A DNA stretch of 64,000 nt from Demequina sp. B12 (GTDB lineage Bacteria; Actinomycetota; Actinomycetes; Actinomycetales; Demequinaceae), in NCBI RefSeq assembly GCF_028823635.1, contig NZ_JAPEHU010000004.1, positions 1 to 64,000 on the forward strand, written 5' to 3'. Below the pieces are notes generated by a model, which saw only the letters and a list, made by a program, of their open reading frames with translations, was not told where the DNA came from and did no database searches. Within the stretch, counting starts at the first letter, position 1. The number at the start of each line of letters is the position of its first letter. Shown in pieces: positions 43,117 through 51,593 of the stretch. The translations under genes and the position numbers were made by a program.

Positions 43117-43602
43117 GTGAGTCACGACGAACCGATGCGCATGTCGCGCCGTTCGGTGCTGGGTGCTGCCCTGTGGGCCGCGCCGGCCATCGTGGTGGCG
43201 ACGGGCGTGCCCGCGCGTGCAGCGTCTGGCGACAACGTGTATGTCGACGACGTCCTGATCTTCAACAATGTGACGCTTTACCCGGAGAACAATGGCGCTA
43301 TTGGCGGCAACTTTTCCTACCGTGTGGACTGGACGGATGGCTTCCCCGAAGGTGAACTGGCGCAGTGCACGTGGAATGTCACGGCAACCAAGAATGACGA
43401 CCCTGACGTTTCTCTCTCCGCGGGAGGCACTGAGTACCTCCCCAACGCGGGCACGAGCGCGAACCACGAGTTTGAACTCACTGACGTGCCGCCGGGGGAC
43501 TACACGTTTGTGGTCACGGTGACGGCCACTGTCACGGACCCGGAGACGGGTACCACCTACTACACCACCACCGAGGAAGTGCAGACGGTCACGGTCGTCT
43601 AG
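43117..43602 (+). CDS. Tat-exported small protein 3
   Basis: This 161-aa protein starts at GTG 43117 behind GAGGAGG. The twin-arginine signal is SRRSVLGAALWAAPAIVV ending ARA. The mature part is one predicted immunoglobulin-like beta domain of about 120 aa (NFSYRVDWTDGFPEG, then PPGDYTFVVTVTATVTDPE) with a single Cys. It is convergent with metX (12-nt gap). The function is unknown; export in folded form together with the two preceding proteins suggests a shared surface role. Confidence 0.84.
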   Translation: MSHDEPMRMSRRSVLGAALWAAPAIVVATGVPARAASGDNVYVDDVLIFNNVTLYPENNGAIGGNFSYRVDWTDGFPEGELAQCTWNVTATKNDDPDVSLSAGGTEYLPNAGTSANHEFELTDVPPGDYTFVVTVTATVTDPETGTTYYTTTEEVQTVTVV

Positions 43603-43614
43603 CCGCGGCGGAAC

Positions 43615-44811
43615 CTACAGTCCGCGCTCGAACTCTTCCATGAACGCGTTGAGTTGCCCGGATTCCACCAGGAACCCGTCGTGGCCCACAGGGGAGTGCA
43701 CGACCTTCACGCCCAGCGATCCTGACATTGCGGCGTCGAGGCGCTGGGAGTTCTTGAGCGGGTACAGGCGGTCGGAGTCCACCGCGATGACGAGTGCGGG
43801 ATCTGTGTACCGCGCGAGCGCGGTCTCGACGCCGCCGCGGTCGCGGCCCACGTCGTGGGACTGAATTGACTGTGCCAACCGCACATAGGTGTTGGCGTCG
43901 AAGCGCCGCGCGAGCTTTCTGGCGTGGTGCTGCAAGTAGCTTTGGATGGCGAACAGTCCACCCTTGCCCAGGGGGTCGCCGCCTTCTTGGTAGTTGCGCC
44001 CAAACCGCTCCTGGAGTTCGCTTTCGGAACGGTAGGTGGTGTGCGCGATCATGCGCGCAATGCCGATTCCCACGTGTGGTCCGTCGCCGTCAGCGGCTCC
44101 GTAGTAGTCGCCGCTGCGGAACTTCGGGTCGGCCATGATGGCTGCCACCTGCGCTGTGGACCATGCGATTTGGTCGGCGCTCGTGGCAGCGGTGGAGCCC
44201 ACAGGTGCGATGGCACCCACGCGGCCGGGAGCCATCACAGTCCATTCGATGGCGCGCATGCCACCCATGGAGGGGCCGGCGATGAGGCGCCAGCGGTCAA
44301 TGCCGAGGTGGTCTGCGAGGCGGATCTCTGCGGAGACCATGTCGCGCATGGTGACGTAGGGGAAGCGGGAGCCCCACGGCTTGCCGTCTTCGGGGTGTGC
44401 GGAAGCGGGGCCGGTGGTGCCCTGGCAGCCGCCAACGACGTTGGCGGACACGATGAAGTGGCGTGCGGGGTCGATGGGCTTGCCTGGCCCCACCATGGCG
44501 TTCCACCAGCCGCCGGTGTGGTGGCCGGGTTCCGCGGGTCCCCACACATGGCTGTCGCCGGTCAGTGCGTGTGCAATGTAGACGGCGTTGTCTTTGGCGG
44601 CGTTGAGTTCGCCCCACGTCTCGTATGCCACGGTGACGTTGGGAAGGACGCCCATGGGGTCTGCCTCAAGCGGGAGGTCGCCTAGTGCGAAGAACTGTCG
44701 GCGGCCTGGATGGTCGCCTTCGCGCCATGCTGCCGATGCGGGAATGGGCGCGCCGGGGCCGGGCCCCTGATCCGCCGCCCATGCGTCTGATTCGATGCCG
44801 TCGTCATCCAT
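43615..44811 (-). CDS. metXA: Homoserine O-acetyltransferase
   Basis: This is a 398-aa alpha/beta-hydrolase fold enzyme (ATG 44811; an in-frame GTG at 44823 is possible). MetX signatures are clear: VTVAYETWGELNAAKDNAV, HALTGDSHVWG, the nucleophile elbow AGPSMGGMRAIEW (Ser) and, near the C terminus, HSPVGHDGFLVE with the catalytic His. It acetylates homoserine in methionine biosynthesis. A cystathionine or O-acetylhomoserine sulfhydrylase gene, usually adjacent, is absent here. Confidence 0.95.
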   Translation of the reverse strand: MDDDGIESDAWAADQGPGPGAPIPASAAWREGDHPGRRQFFALGDLPLEADPMGVLPNVTVAYETWGELNAAKDNAVYIAHALTGDSHVWGPAEPGHHTGGWWNAMVGPGKPIDPARHFIVSANVVGGCQGTTGPASAHPEDGKPWGSRFPYVTMRDMVSAEIRLADHLGIDRWRLIAGPSMGGMRAIEWTVMAPGRVGAIAPVGSTAATSADQIAWSTAQVAAIMADPKFRSGDYYGAADGDGPHVGIGIARMIAHTTYRSESELQERFGRNYQEGGDPLGKGGLFAIQSYLQHHARKLARRFDANTYVRLAQSIQSHDVGRDRGGVETALARYTDPALVIAVDSDRLYPLKNSQRLDAAMSGSLGVKVVHSPVGHDGFLVESGQLNAFMEEFERGL

Positions 44812-44849
44812 ACCGGAAACCACACTAGGGCACGTGGGCCGGTGTCCGT

Positions 44850-44919
44850 AGCCTTCCTGGTTGCGGGTAAGTGACGGAGGCGGCCCGATGCTGGGTCAGG
44901 CTTGGCCTGTGCGAAGGCT
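44850..44919. ncRNA. Structured intergenic segment, possible leader RNA or riboswitch
   Basis: AGCCTTC (44850-44856) can pair with GAAGGCT (44913-44919), enclosing CAGGC-TTG-GCCTG (44897-44909) and GCCC/GGGT pairings. The segment lies between divergent metXA and the NlpC/P60 gene, both of which are riboswitch-controlled in some actinobacteria. I cannot match it to a known class by eye. Confidence 0.25.
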
Positions 44920-44976
44920 CACAGAGGGGTAGCGAATCCGGCCCTGTCGTGTTTATCATTTGACAGATGAGTCGCA

Positions 44977-45000
44977 TGTGACAGGTGTGACAACTGTGAC
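44977..45000 (+). promoter_or_regulatory. Three TGTGAC direct repeats (9-bp period) upstream of the NlpC/P60 gene
   Basis: TGTGAC occurs at 44977, 44986 and 44995, each separated by 3 bp. On the other strand this reads as tandem GTCACAnnn 9-mers, the arrangement described for mycobacterial MtrA sites. A TTGACA hexamer lies just before it (44960-44965). Confidence 0.55.
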
Positions 45001-45033
45001 GACTGGGCTGAGGGGCCCCTGAAGGCGAGCAAT

Positions 45034-46527
45034 ATGGCATTTCGAGACCGCACCCACCGCATGATCGCGCGCGTTGCCGTGCCCACTCTCGTCACCGCCT
45101 TTGCCGTTGGCACACTCACAGCCATCCCCAGCACCCCGGCCCTGGCCTCGGACTACCCAGGTGAAGACGACATCGCCGCGGCACGCGCCGCAGCATCGGA
45201 CGCCGCCGCCACCGTCGCCGACCTCGACGCAGCGGTCGCCGGCCTCGAAGCCGCACTAGCGGACGCGCAAGTCGCGGCCCTCATTGCCCAAGAAGACTTC
45301 ATCGTCGCCCAAGAAGCCTCCACAGTCGCCCAAGAAGAACTCGCTGCCGCACAAAAAGCCGCAGACGACGCCGATGCTGCCCTCGCACTCGCACGGCAAG
45401 GCCTCGCCGGCGCAGCGATGGCGTCCTACCGCAACGCAGGTTCGATGAACCAACTCGAAGCCATCACCCAAGCAAACGGCTTTGACGAGGTCATCACCCG
45501 CCACGAAGCAATCGACCGCGCAAGCGCCGAAGCCGACGTCACGGTCCAAGAAGTACGTGCCGCAGAGCTCGTCTCCGAAACAATGCGCAAGCGCGCCGAG
45601 TCCGCAGCCACCAAAGCCAAGGACGCTGAAGAAGCTGCCGCAACTGCCGCACAGGACGCCGAAGCCACCCGCTCCGCAGCCGACCAAGCCGTCTCCGATG
45701 CCGCTGCGGCACAATCCGCCGCAATCACCCGCCTTGCGCAACTCCGTGGTGTCACCGAGGAACTGGAACAAGAACGCCAAGACGGACTGGCAGCAGAGCG
45801 GGCCGCACGGGCTCAAGCCGAGTTCGAAGCCGAGCAAGAGCGGTTGGAAAAAGAGGCCGAAAACAACGCCTCCGAAACGTCAAACAATGCAGGTGGGTCG
45901 AACAACTCAGGCAACACAGGGTCCACGTCGACTCCCAAGCCGACCGCAACATCGACCCCCAAGCCCACCGCCACCTCCACGTCGAAACCGGAACCTACGG
46001 AGACCAAGACCCCCGAACCGGAGCCCACTGAAACTCAAACTCCGGACCCGCAGCCCACGGAGACCAAGACTCCCGAACCCAAGCCCACCGCGACCAAAAC
46101 TCCGGACCCGGAACCCACCACTGACCCCGAACCTGCACCCGGCTGGTCGTCCTCCGCCTCGCAAGGCGCATCGGCCGCGGCCTGGGCGCAAACCAAGGTG
46201 GGTGCGCCCTACCAACTGGGCGGCAACGGCCCTGCATACGACTGTTCAGGTCTGACCATGGCCGCGTGGAGCCAAGCCGGGCACTACATCACCCGGTCAT
46301 CGCGTTCGCAGTACCAAGCCGTGAACCACGTGTCGTACTCCCAAATCCGTCCCGGAGACCTCGTGTTCTGGGGATCAGGAAAGAATGCGTCCCGGATCTA
46401 CCACGTCGCGATCTACATCGGTGGTGGCAAGGTCATGGAAGCAACCACACCAGGCAACACCGCCAAGGTTCGTTCCATGTACAACTGGGCTGTGGGCGAC
46501 ATGATGCCGTACGTGGGCCGGCCCTAA
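45034..46527 (+). CDS. NlpC/P60 peptidoglycan endopeptidase (RipA-like) with coiled coil and Pro/Thr linker
   Basis: The 497-aa secreted protein has a signal peptide (ending PALAS), an Ala/Glu-rich coiled coil at about residues 45-275, and a long Pro/Thr/Glu linker of TPKPTAT and TPEPEPTET repeats (about 295-370). The C-terminal NlpC/P60 domain carries catalytic Cys in YDCSGLTMAAW and His in YHVAIYIGGG. The coiled coil may hold the enzyme inactive until a partner such as FtsEX or MtrAB-related signals releases it, as in RipA/CwlO-type enzymes. That part is by analogy. The TGTGAC repeats just upstream support regulation by an MtrA-like regulator. Confidence 0.93.
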   Translation: MAFRDRTHRMIARVAVPTLVTAFAVGTLTAIPSTPALASDYPGEDDIAAARAAASDAAATVADLDAAVAGLEAALADAQVAALIAQEDFIVAQEASTVAQEELAAAQKAADDADAALALARQGLAGAAMASYRNAGSMNQLEAITQANGFDEVITRHEAIDRASAEADVTVQEVRAAELVSETMRKRAESAATKAKDAEEAAATAAQDAEATRSAADQAVSDAAAAQSAAITRLAQLRGVTEELEQERQDGLAAERAARAQAEFEAEQERLEKEAENNASETSNNAGGSNNSGNTGSTSTPKPTATSTPKPTATSTSKPEPTETKTPEPEPTETQTPDPQPTETKTPEPKPTATKTPDPEPTTDPEPAPGWSSSASQGASAAAWAQTKVGAPYQLGGNGPAYDCSGLTMAAWSQAGHYITRSSRSQYQAVNHVSYSQIRPGDLVFWGSGKNASRIYHVAIYIGGGKVMEATTPGNTAKVRSMYNWAVGDMMPYVGRP

Positions 46528-46555
46528 GCGCACGGGTCACCACCCCGCCCCCGCA

Positions 46556-46619
46556 ACGCGAAATGGCACCATTTCGCTGTTATCGCTCTACGTAACAGCG
46601 AGATGGTGCCATTTGGCGT
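46556..46619. repeat. Long imperfect palindrome between convergent genes (REP-like or bidirectional terminator)
   Basis: AAATGGCACCAT-T-TCGCTGTTA (46561-46582) pairs with TAACAGCGA-G-ATGGTGCCATTT (46593-46614), 21 bp plus one wobble around a 10-nt loop. It extends by four more pairs beyond one mismatch (46556-46559/46616-46619). Neither side has a U-tract. It resembles a dispersed palindromic element. Confidence 0.6.
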
Positions 46620-46646
46620 GAAAAAGATGCTCGGGGAGTGGGGTCC

Positions 46647-47168
46647 CTAGTGCTGCGGCGGGTACAGCGGGTTCATGTGCGCAAACTCGGTGCCAGCGGC
46701 ACGTTCGAATGAGCCGCGGATCTCCTGCTCGGCCTCCTCGCGGGACACCCAGTGTGCGCCCTCCACGGACTTGCCGGGCTCCAGGTCCTTGTAGACCTCG
46801 AAGAAGTGCTGCACTTCCAGGCGGTGGAAGTCCGACACATCGTCCAGCTCGCGACGCCACGTCTGGCGCTGGTCACCCACCGGCACGCACAGCACCTTGT
46901 CGTCACCGCCGGCCTCGTCGCGCATGCGGAACATACCTAACGCGCGGCACCGAATCTGGCAGCCGGGGAAGGTGGGCTCTTCAAGAAGTACCAGGGCGTC
47001 CAAGGGGTCGCCGTCTTCACCGAGGGTGCCGTCAATGAACCCATAGTCGTCGGGGTAACGAGTCGAGGTGAAGAGCATGCGATCAAGTCGGATTCGACCG
47101 GTGTGGTGGTCAACCTCGTACTTGTTTCGCGATCCCTTAGGGATCTCGATAGTGACATCGAATTCCAT
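46647..47168 (-). CDS. ppa: Inorganic pyrophosphatase (family I)
   Basis: The 173-aa enzyme has the family I active-site signatures [35 protein letters not shown] (metal-binding Asp cluster, in pieces) and a KDLEPGK motif. It hydrolyses pyrophosphate in the cytoplasm. It is divergent from dacB (65 bp between starts), an arrangement common in Micrococcales. Confidence 0.97.
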   Translation of the reverse strand: MEFDVTIEIPKGSRNKYEVDHHTGRIRLDRMLFTSTRYPDDYGFIDGTLGEDGDPLDALVLLEEPTFPGCQIRCRALGMFRMRDEAGGDDKVLCVPVGDQRQTWRRELDDVSDFHRLEVQHFFEVYKDLEPGKSVEGAHWVSREEAEQEIRGSFERAAGTEFAHMNPLYPPQH

Positions 47169-47233
47169 AGCATTCCTAAGCGTCGTCGATGAGTGTGCTG
47201 GGTACTAGTGTGGCCCATGAAGAAGGGTGATGT

Positions 47234-48655
47234 GTGCGCACAAAGGTGACAGTTGGGATCTTGGTCCCGGCTTTAGTGGTCGTTGGTGTTGGAGGCTATG
47301 CGGTTGCGGACGCCTACGACATCGTGCCCGGATGGGTCACCGCGGCACCCATTCCGCCGTCTCCCGCGCCTTTCCTGAGCGCCCAACCCGTCACCGCCGC
47401 ATCGCCGCAAGCGTCTGCCGTGACAGAGGTCAGCGACACCGCTCCGATGCCTGACGCATCGGCCGTCCAAGAACTTGCTCAAGCGTTGCGCGACGACGCC
47501 CGCACCGGAGAATCGACGAACGTCTCCGTCATCGACCTCCTCACCGGCGAAACCATCGTGGACCTGGACGCCACCGACACCCAAGTCCCGGCCTCCACCA
47601 CCAAACTGCTCACCGCAGTCGCCGCCGTCGCGGAACTTGGGCCCGACTACACGATGACCACCTCCGTCGCCTGGGACGCCACCACCCGCACCCTCACCCT
47701 CATCGCCGGCGGCGACATGATGCTGGCGGCCGATGCCGGGCACGGGGGAGCGGAAGCGTCACCCAACGGATGGGCCGGCATGGGCGACCTCACCGACGCA
47801 GTCGTGAGCGCTGTGGGCGAGGACGTCCTCACGTCAGGCGCCATCCGTGTTGAGGTCGACGACTCCGTGTTCGAAGCGCCCGCCATCAACCCCGAATGGC
47901 CCCAGTACGCACTCGACGTGGGCTACGTCGCTCCCGCCTCCGGGCTCGCCGTCAACGTGGCACGCAAGACCGACGAACACTACGCACCACGCTTCGAAGA
48001 CCCCTCACTGGCCGCCGGAGACGTGTTCGTCGGACGCCTCACGGAACGTGGCATTGACGCAGGTGCTGCTTCTCGGGCCGAAGAGCCCACCACCGCATCG
48101 GCCATCGCAAGTGTCGAAGGTGCACCCCTGTGGCTCGTCTCCCAACTACTGCTCGAAGAATCCGACAACACCGTGTCCGAGATCGTCTCACTCGTCCACG
48201 CGCTTGAAGTGGGCAAACCCACCACCGCCGAAGGTGCGGCAGCCGCCACCATCGCCGCGCTCAAGAACATGGGCGTCAACGTCAGCGGACTCAAGCTCTA
48301 CGACGGCGCCGGGTTCTCCGAAAACAACCGCATCTCACCCCTGCATTTAGCCGACACCGTCCGCCTGGCGTACGCGCACGACGCGACCGCCGACATCCTG
48401 GACTGGCTACCCATCTCCGCCCTCACCGGCACCCTCGACGCCCGCATGATCGACACTTCCGCCGCCGGCCAAGTCCGCGCCAAGACCGGCTCACTGACCG
48501 GGGTCACCACCCTCGCCGGCGCCATCCAAACAGCAGACGGTCGCTGGCTCGCCTTCGCCACCCTCATGGACGGAATGCCTTACGGACAGGACCGGCCCAA
48601 GGCTGCTTTGGACGAGTTCCTAGTGGCTTTGGCACAATGTGGGTGTGAAGGTTAA
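47234..48655 (+). CDS. dacB: D-alanyl-D-alanine carboxypeptidase/endopeptidase (PBP4, class C)
   Basis: This 473-aa exported penicillin-binding protein starts at GTG 47234 with one N-terminal membrane helix. All three active-site motifs are present: SxxK in PASTTKLLT (about residue 121), SxN in ESDNTVSEI and KTG in RAKTGSLTG. The insert between motifs 1 and 2 is typical of PBP4 enzymes. It trims peptidoglycan stem peptides. It is followed by tilS after 27 nt. Confidence 0.94.
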   Translation: MRTKVTVGILVPALVVVGVGGYAVADAYDIVPGWVTAAPIPPSPAPFLSAQPVTAASPQASAVTEVSDTAPMPDASAVQELAQALRDDARTGESTNVSVIDLLTGETIVDLDATDTQVPASTTKLLTAVAAVAELGPDYTMTTSVAWDATTRTLTLIAGGDMMLAADAGHGGAEASPNGWAGMGDLTDAVVSAVGEDVLTSGAIRVEVDDSVFEAPAINPEWPQYALDVGYVAPASGLAVNVARKTDEHYAPRFEDPSLAAGDVFVGRLTERGIDAGAASRAEEPTTASAIASVEGAPLWLVSQLLLEESDNTVSEIVSLVHALEVGKPTTAEGAAAATIAALKNMGVNVSGLKLYDGAGFSENNRISPLHLADTVRLAYAHDATADILDWLPISALTGTLDARMIDTSAAGQVRAKTGSLTGVTTLAGAIQTADGRWLAFATLMDGMPYGQDRPKAALDEFLVALAQCGCEG

Positions 48656-48682
48656 GGGGGCGCTCAACGCTCGAGGCGACGC

Positions 48683-49684
48683 ATGACGGGACCACACCCC
48701 TCAGTCGCCGCTATTCGCAACGCCGTACGCGAATCACTCGACGTGTGCGACATCGGCACCCGCATCTGGGTGGCATGCTCCGGTGGGCCTGACTCGCTCG
48801 CCCTCGCTGCCGCCGCAGGCTTCGCGGGACGCAAAGATGGCTACCTCACTGGAGCCATCATCGTCGACCACGGGCTCCAGCCGGACTCCGCTCAAGTCGC
48901 CGAGCGTGCCGCCGCCCAAGTCCGCCGCGCAGGGGTCCACACCGTGTTCATCGAACGCGTCACAGTCGGACGCGAAGGCGGGCTCGAATCCGCAGCACGC
49001 AACGCGCGGTATCAGGCGCTTAACGACCGGATCGACGCCGAAGGTGGACTCAACCCACAACTCCTCACCGGTCACACCATGGACGACCAAGCCGAAACGG
49101 TGCTGCTTGCCCTTGCCCGTGGTTCCGGAGCACGCGCCCTCGCCGGCATCCCCGCCCGCCGTGGCCGCATCGTCCGTCCGTTTTTGTCGCTGCGCCGCAA
49201 AGACACCATCGCCGCCTGCCAGGCGCTCGGGCTCGACCCCTGGCATGACCCCACGAACGTCGCCACCGACGGGCCCCGCCGGTCCGCGTTGCGCACCAAA
49301 GTCATGCCCGCCCTCGTAGACGTGCTCGGCCCCGGAGTCGTGTCTGGACTCGCACGCTCCGCAGCGTTGCTTCAAGCCGACGCCGACGAACTCGACCGGC
49401 AAACCCGGTCCGCGCTCGGCGCCGGCAGCACCGGTCCAGACGAATGGACCTGCGACTCCCTCGCGGCCCTACCCGACGCGATCCGCTCCCGCATGATCAA
49501 GATGATGGTGGAAGGACGCGGCGTCGGGCCGCTCACCGCCGCCCACGTGGGAGCCATCGACCAACTCGTCATCGGATACCGCGGCCAAGGCGCCGTTTCC
49601 CTCCCCGGAGGATTCGAAGCGCGGCGCGAGTATGGCAGGCTTGTCATCTCCCACCCGTCGCGGCGCTCAAACGACCGCCCGTAA
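48683..49684 (+). CDS. tilS: tRNA(Ile)-lysidine synthase
   Basis: The 333-aa protein has the PP-loop SGGPDSLALAAAA at about residue 34 and the HTMDDQAETVLL motif. It adds lysine to C34 of the tRNA-Ile with CAU anticodon, allowing AUA reading. It lacks the long C-terminal domain of E. coli TilS, as is usual in actinobacteria. It is an essential housekeeping gene in the conserved dacB-tilS-hpt order. Confidence 0.94.
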   Translation: MTGPHPSVAAIRNAVRESLDVCDIGTRIWVACSGGPDSLALAAAAGFAGRKDGYLTGAIIVDHGLQPDSAQVAERAAAQVRRAGVHTVFIERVTVGREGGLESAARNARYQALNDRIDAEGGLNPQLLTGHTMDDQAETVLLALARGSGARALAGIPARRGRIVRPFLSLRRKDTIAACQALGLDPWHDPTNVATDGPRRSALRTKVMPALVDVLGPGVVSGLARSAALLQADADELDRQTRSALGAGSTGPDEWTCDSLAALPDAIRSRMIKMMVEGRGVGPLTAAHVGAIDQLVIGYRGQGAVSLPGGFEARREYGRLVISHPSRRSNDRP

Positions 49685-49731
49685 CCGCATCGGCCCGTGT
49701 AGCCCACCCTCACCGCATGGAGGAAAACCCC

Positions 49732-50289
49732 GTGGATGCCCACTACGACATGGACGACTTCACCAAGGTGATCGTCAGCGAAAACGAGATCTCCCGCAAA
49801 CTCGACGAACTCGGTGAGCAGATCCGTGCTGACTACGAAGGCCGTGACGTCCTGCTCGTAGGTGTCCTGAAGGGCGCCGTCATGGTGATGGCGGACCTTG
49901 CTCGCCGTATGCCCCCGTCGTTCCAGATGGACTGGATGGCGGTGTCTTCCTATGGCTCGGGCACCAAGTCCTCTGGCGTGGTCCGTATCCTCAAGGACCT
50001 CGACACGGACCTCACCGGCCGTGACGTCTTGATCGTGGAAGACGTGATCGACTCCGGCATCACTCTGCATTGGTTGTTGGGCAACCTGCGGTCACGCGGA
50101 GCTGCGTCCGTTGAGGTGATGTCGCTGCTGCGCAAGCCGGATGCCGTCCAGGTCGAGCTCGACGTCAAATACGTGGGCTTCGACATCCCATCCGACTTCG
50201 TGGTCGGTTATGGCTTGGACTTTGCGGAGAAGTACCGCACGCTGCCGTTCGTCGCCATCCTCAAGCCCGAGGTCTACCAGGGCGACTAA
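49732..50289 (+). CDS. hpt: Hypoxanthine phosphoribosyltransferase
   Basis: The 185-aa enzyme is taken from GTG 49732, which has GGAGG at the right distance (49719-49723); the ATG inside that GGAGG is not used. The PRPP-binding loop VLIVEDVIDSGITL is complete and the flexible-loop region (LKGAVMVMADLARRM) is recognisable. It salvages hypoxanthine and guanine. In most relatives ftsH follows directly; here a repeat-flanked DUF559 gene intervenes. Confidence 0.95.
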   Translation: MDAHYDMDDFTKVIVSENEISRKLDELGEQIRADYEGRDVLLVGVLKGAVMVMADLARRMPPSFQMDWMAVSSYGSGTKSSGVVRILKDLDTDLTGRDVLIVEDVIDSGITLHWLLGNLRSRGAASVEVMSLLRKPDAVQVELDVKYVGFDIPSDFVVGYGLDFAEKYRTLPFVAILKPEVYQGD

Positions 50290-50317
50290 CTGCCTGGTGT
50301 AGTGCTACTTGCCGTCA

Positions 50318-50422
50318 AGTCGGTTTGGCACACGACTGTGACTGGTGTGAGCCGAGTGCCGGGTGTGCAAGGCACACCACGCACACGTGCCACACCCGCC
50401 ACACGTATGTGTCAAACCGACT
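50318..50422. repeat. 105-nt palindromic element, left copy flanking the DUF559 gene
   Basis: Terminal inverted repeats AGTCGGTTTGGCACA (50318-50332) and TGTGTCAAACCGACT (50408-50422) pair over 15 positions with one G-T wobble. The centre is rich in CACAC/GTGTG. Its total length equals that of the right copy at 51411-51515. Confidence 0.8.
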
Positions 50423-50570
50423 CTGTGGGCACGTGAGATCGCTGGAAGTTGAGTCCAGGTATCGCCCCGCCGCAGGCCCCGTTGTGCACAGGCGCAAGCC
50501 CGGTACCGGCCTGTCCACGAATCGGCGGGATTGTGCCGCCGCGGCTAGCGGCGTGATCCAGCCTTGCCGG

Positions 50571-51434
50571 GTGAAGATCGTGAGCGTGCTTCAATCCTTC
50601 GGGGGAGTTGCGCATCGGGCGACGCTGGAAAGGCGTGGTGTGGCCGCTGATGCTATTGCCGATGCGATGCAGTGCGGAGCCGTGGTCCGCCCGCATCGCG
50701 GCGTTTTCATGCTCCCGGGAACGCCGTCAGACCGTGTGCTCGCCTGCTATTTCCGTGCTCGTATGACGTGCGTATCGGCGGCCCTACGTCATGAACTTCC
50801 CCTGGTAAGCGTGCCGTCTCACGTGCATCTTGAAGTGAACTCGGACCGGGGAGGACGTTATGCCCCATCCGCGGCGCGGGATGCGACCACAATGCACAGG
50901 CTTGCGAGTCACACGCCGGGTCCGTGGTTGGTGTCGCCACTGCGTGCGCTCGACGTTGCGGGCCGATGCGCGGGCACAGTGGAACACTTGGCGATGGTTG
51001 ACGCGGCCTTGCGTTTGAACAAGATCGCGCCAAGCGATCTGGAGGCGATGGAGGTCTCTGACGCCGGCAGAGTCGCGTATCTCAGGGAGCATTCGACGCC
51101 CACGGCAGGGTCGCTACCGGAGACTTTCATGAGGGTCGGGATGCGGGCGGCAGGGCTGCATGTGGAGCCGCAGGTGAGCTTTCGCGGTGTTGGCCGTGTC
51201 GATTTCCTTGTGAACCGCAGACTGATTGTTGAGTGTGACGGACGCCGCTATCACTCCGACGAGCGTCAGTTCAGCCTGGACCGCCGTCGGGACCGGGCGC
51301 TGTCGGCACTCGGATATCGCGTGCTGCGCTTCACGTACGCCGATGCTGTCCACCACACGCGTGCATCGGTCCACGAGGTGCAATCCGTCTTGTGTGTAGA
51401 GGCGATCTCAAGTCGCTTTGGCACACGCCTGTGA
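50571..51434 (+). CDS. DUF559 domain protein (Vsr/PD-(D/E)xK-like nuclease) with N-terminal AbiEi-like region
   Basis: This protein of about 287 aa is taken from GTG 50571. The N-terminal part (VLQSFGGVAHRATLERRGV, then VVRPHRGVFMLPG) resembles the AbiEi-type winged-helix found in this family. The C-terminal DUF559 domain has the nuclease-like core GRVDFLVNRRLIVECDGRRYH followed by RDRALSALGYRVLRFTY, with Asp and Glu placed as in Vsr endonucleases. The stop codon lies inside the right-hand palindromic repeat. The function is unproven; mobile-element or DNA-repair roles are possible. It interrupts the hpt-ftsH neighbourhood. Confidence 0.8.
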   Translation: MKIVSVLQSFGGVAHRATLERRGVAADAIADAMQCGAVVRPHRGVFMLPGTPSDRVLACYFRARMTCVSAALRHELPLVSVPSHVHLEVNSDRGGRYAPSAARDATTMHRLASHTPGPWLVSPLRALDVAGRCAGTVEHLAMVDAALRLNKIAPSDLEAMEVSDAGRVAYLREHSTPTAGSLPETFMRVGMRAAGLHVEPQVSFRGVGRVDFLVNRRLIVECDGRRYHSDERQFSLDRRRDRALSALGYRVLRFTYADAVHHTRASVHEVQSVLCVEAISSRFGTRL

Positions 51435-51515
51435 CTGATGGTTCAGGTGTGCCGCATGGGGGAGTCTCGATTGCCACATGCGTCACCTGCGCATCACCTC
51501 TGTGTCAAACCGACT
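51411..51515. repeat. 105-nt palindromic element, right copy flanking the DUF559 gene
   Basis: AGTCGCTTTGGCACA (51411-51425) faces TGTGTCAAACCGACT (51501-51515), with one mismatch and one wobble. It shares both ends and the next bases (CACACGNCTGTGACTG) with the left copy in direct orientation, while the middle has diverged. It contains the last 24 nt of the DUF559 gene. Confidence 0.8.
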
Positions 51516-51593
51516 CTCACTCGGGGCTGACACGAACGCCCTGAGCGAAACGTTGGACAGCGCCCCGTCACACTCGCGTAGGCTCGGACCACC

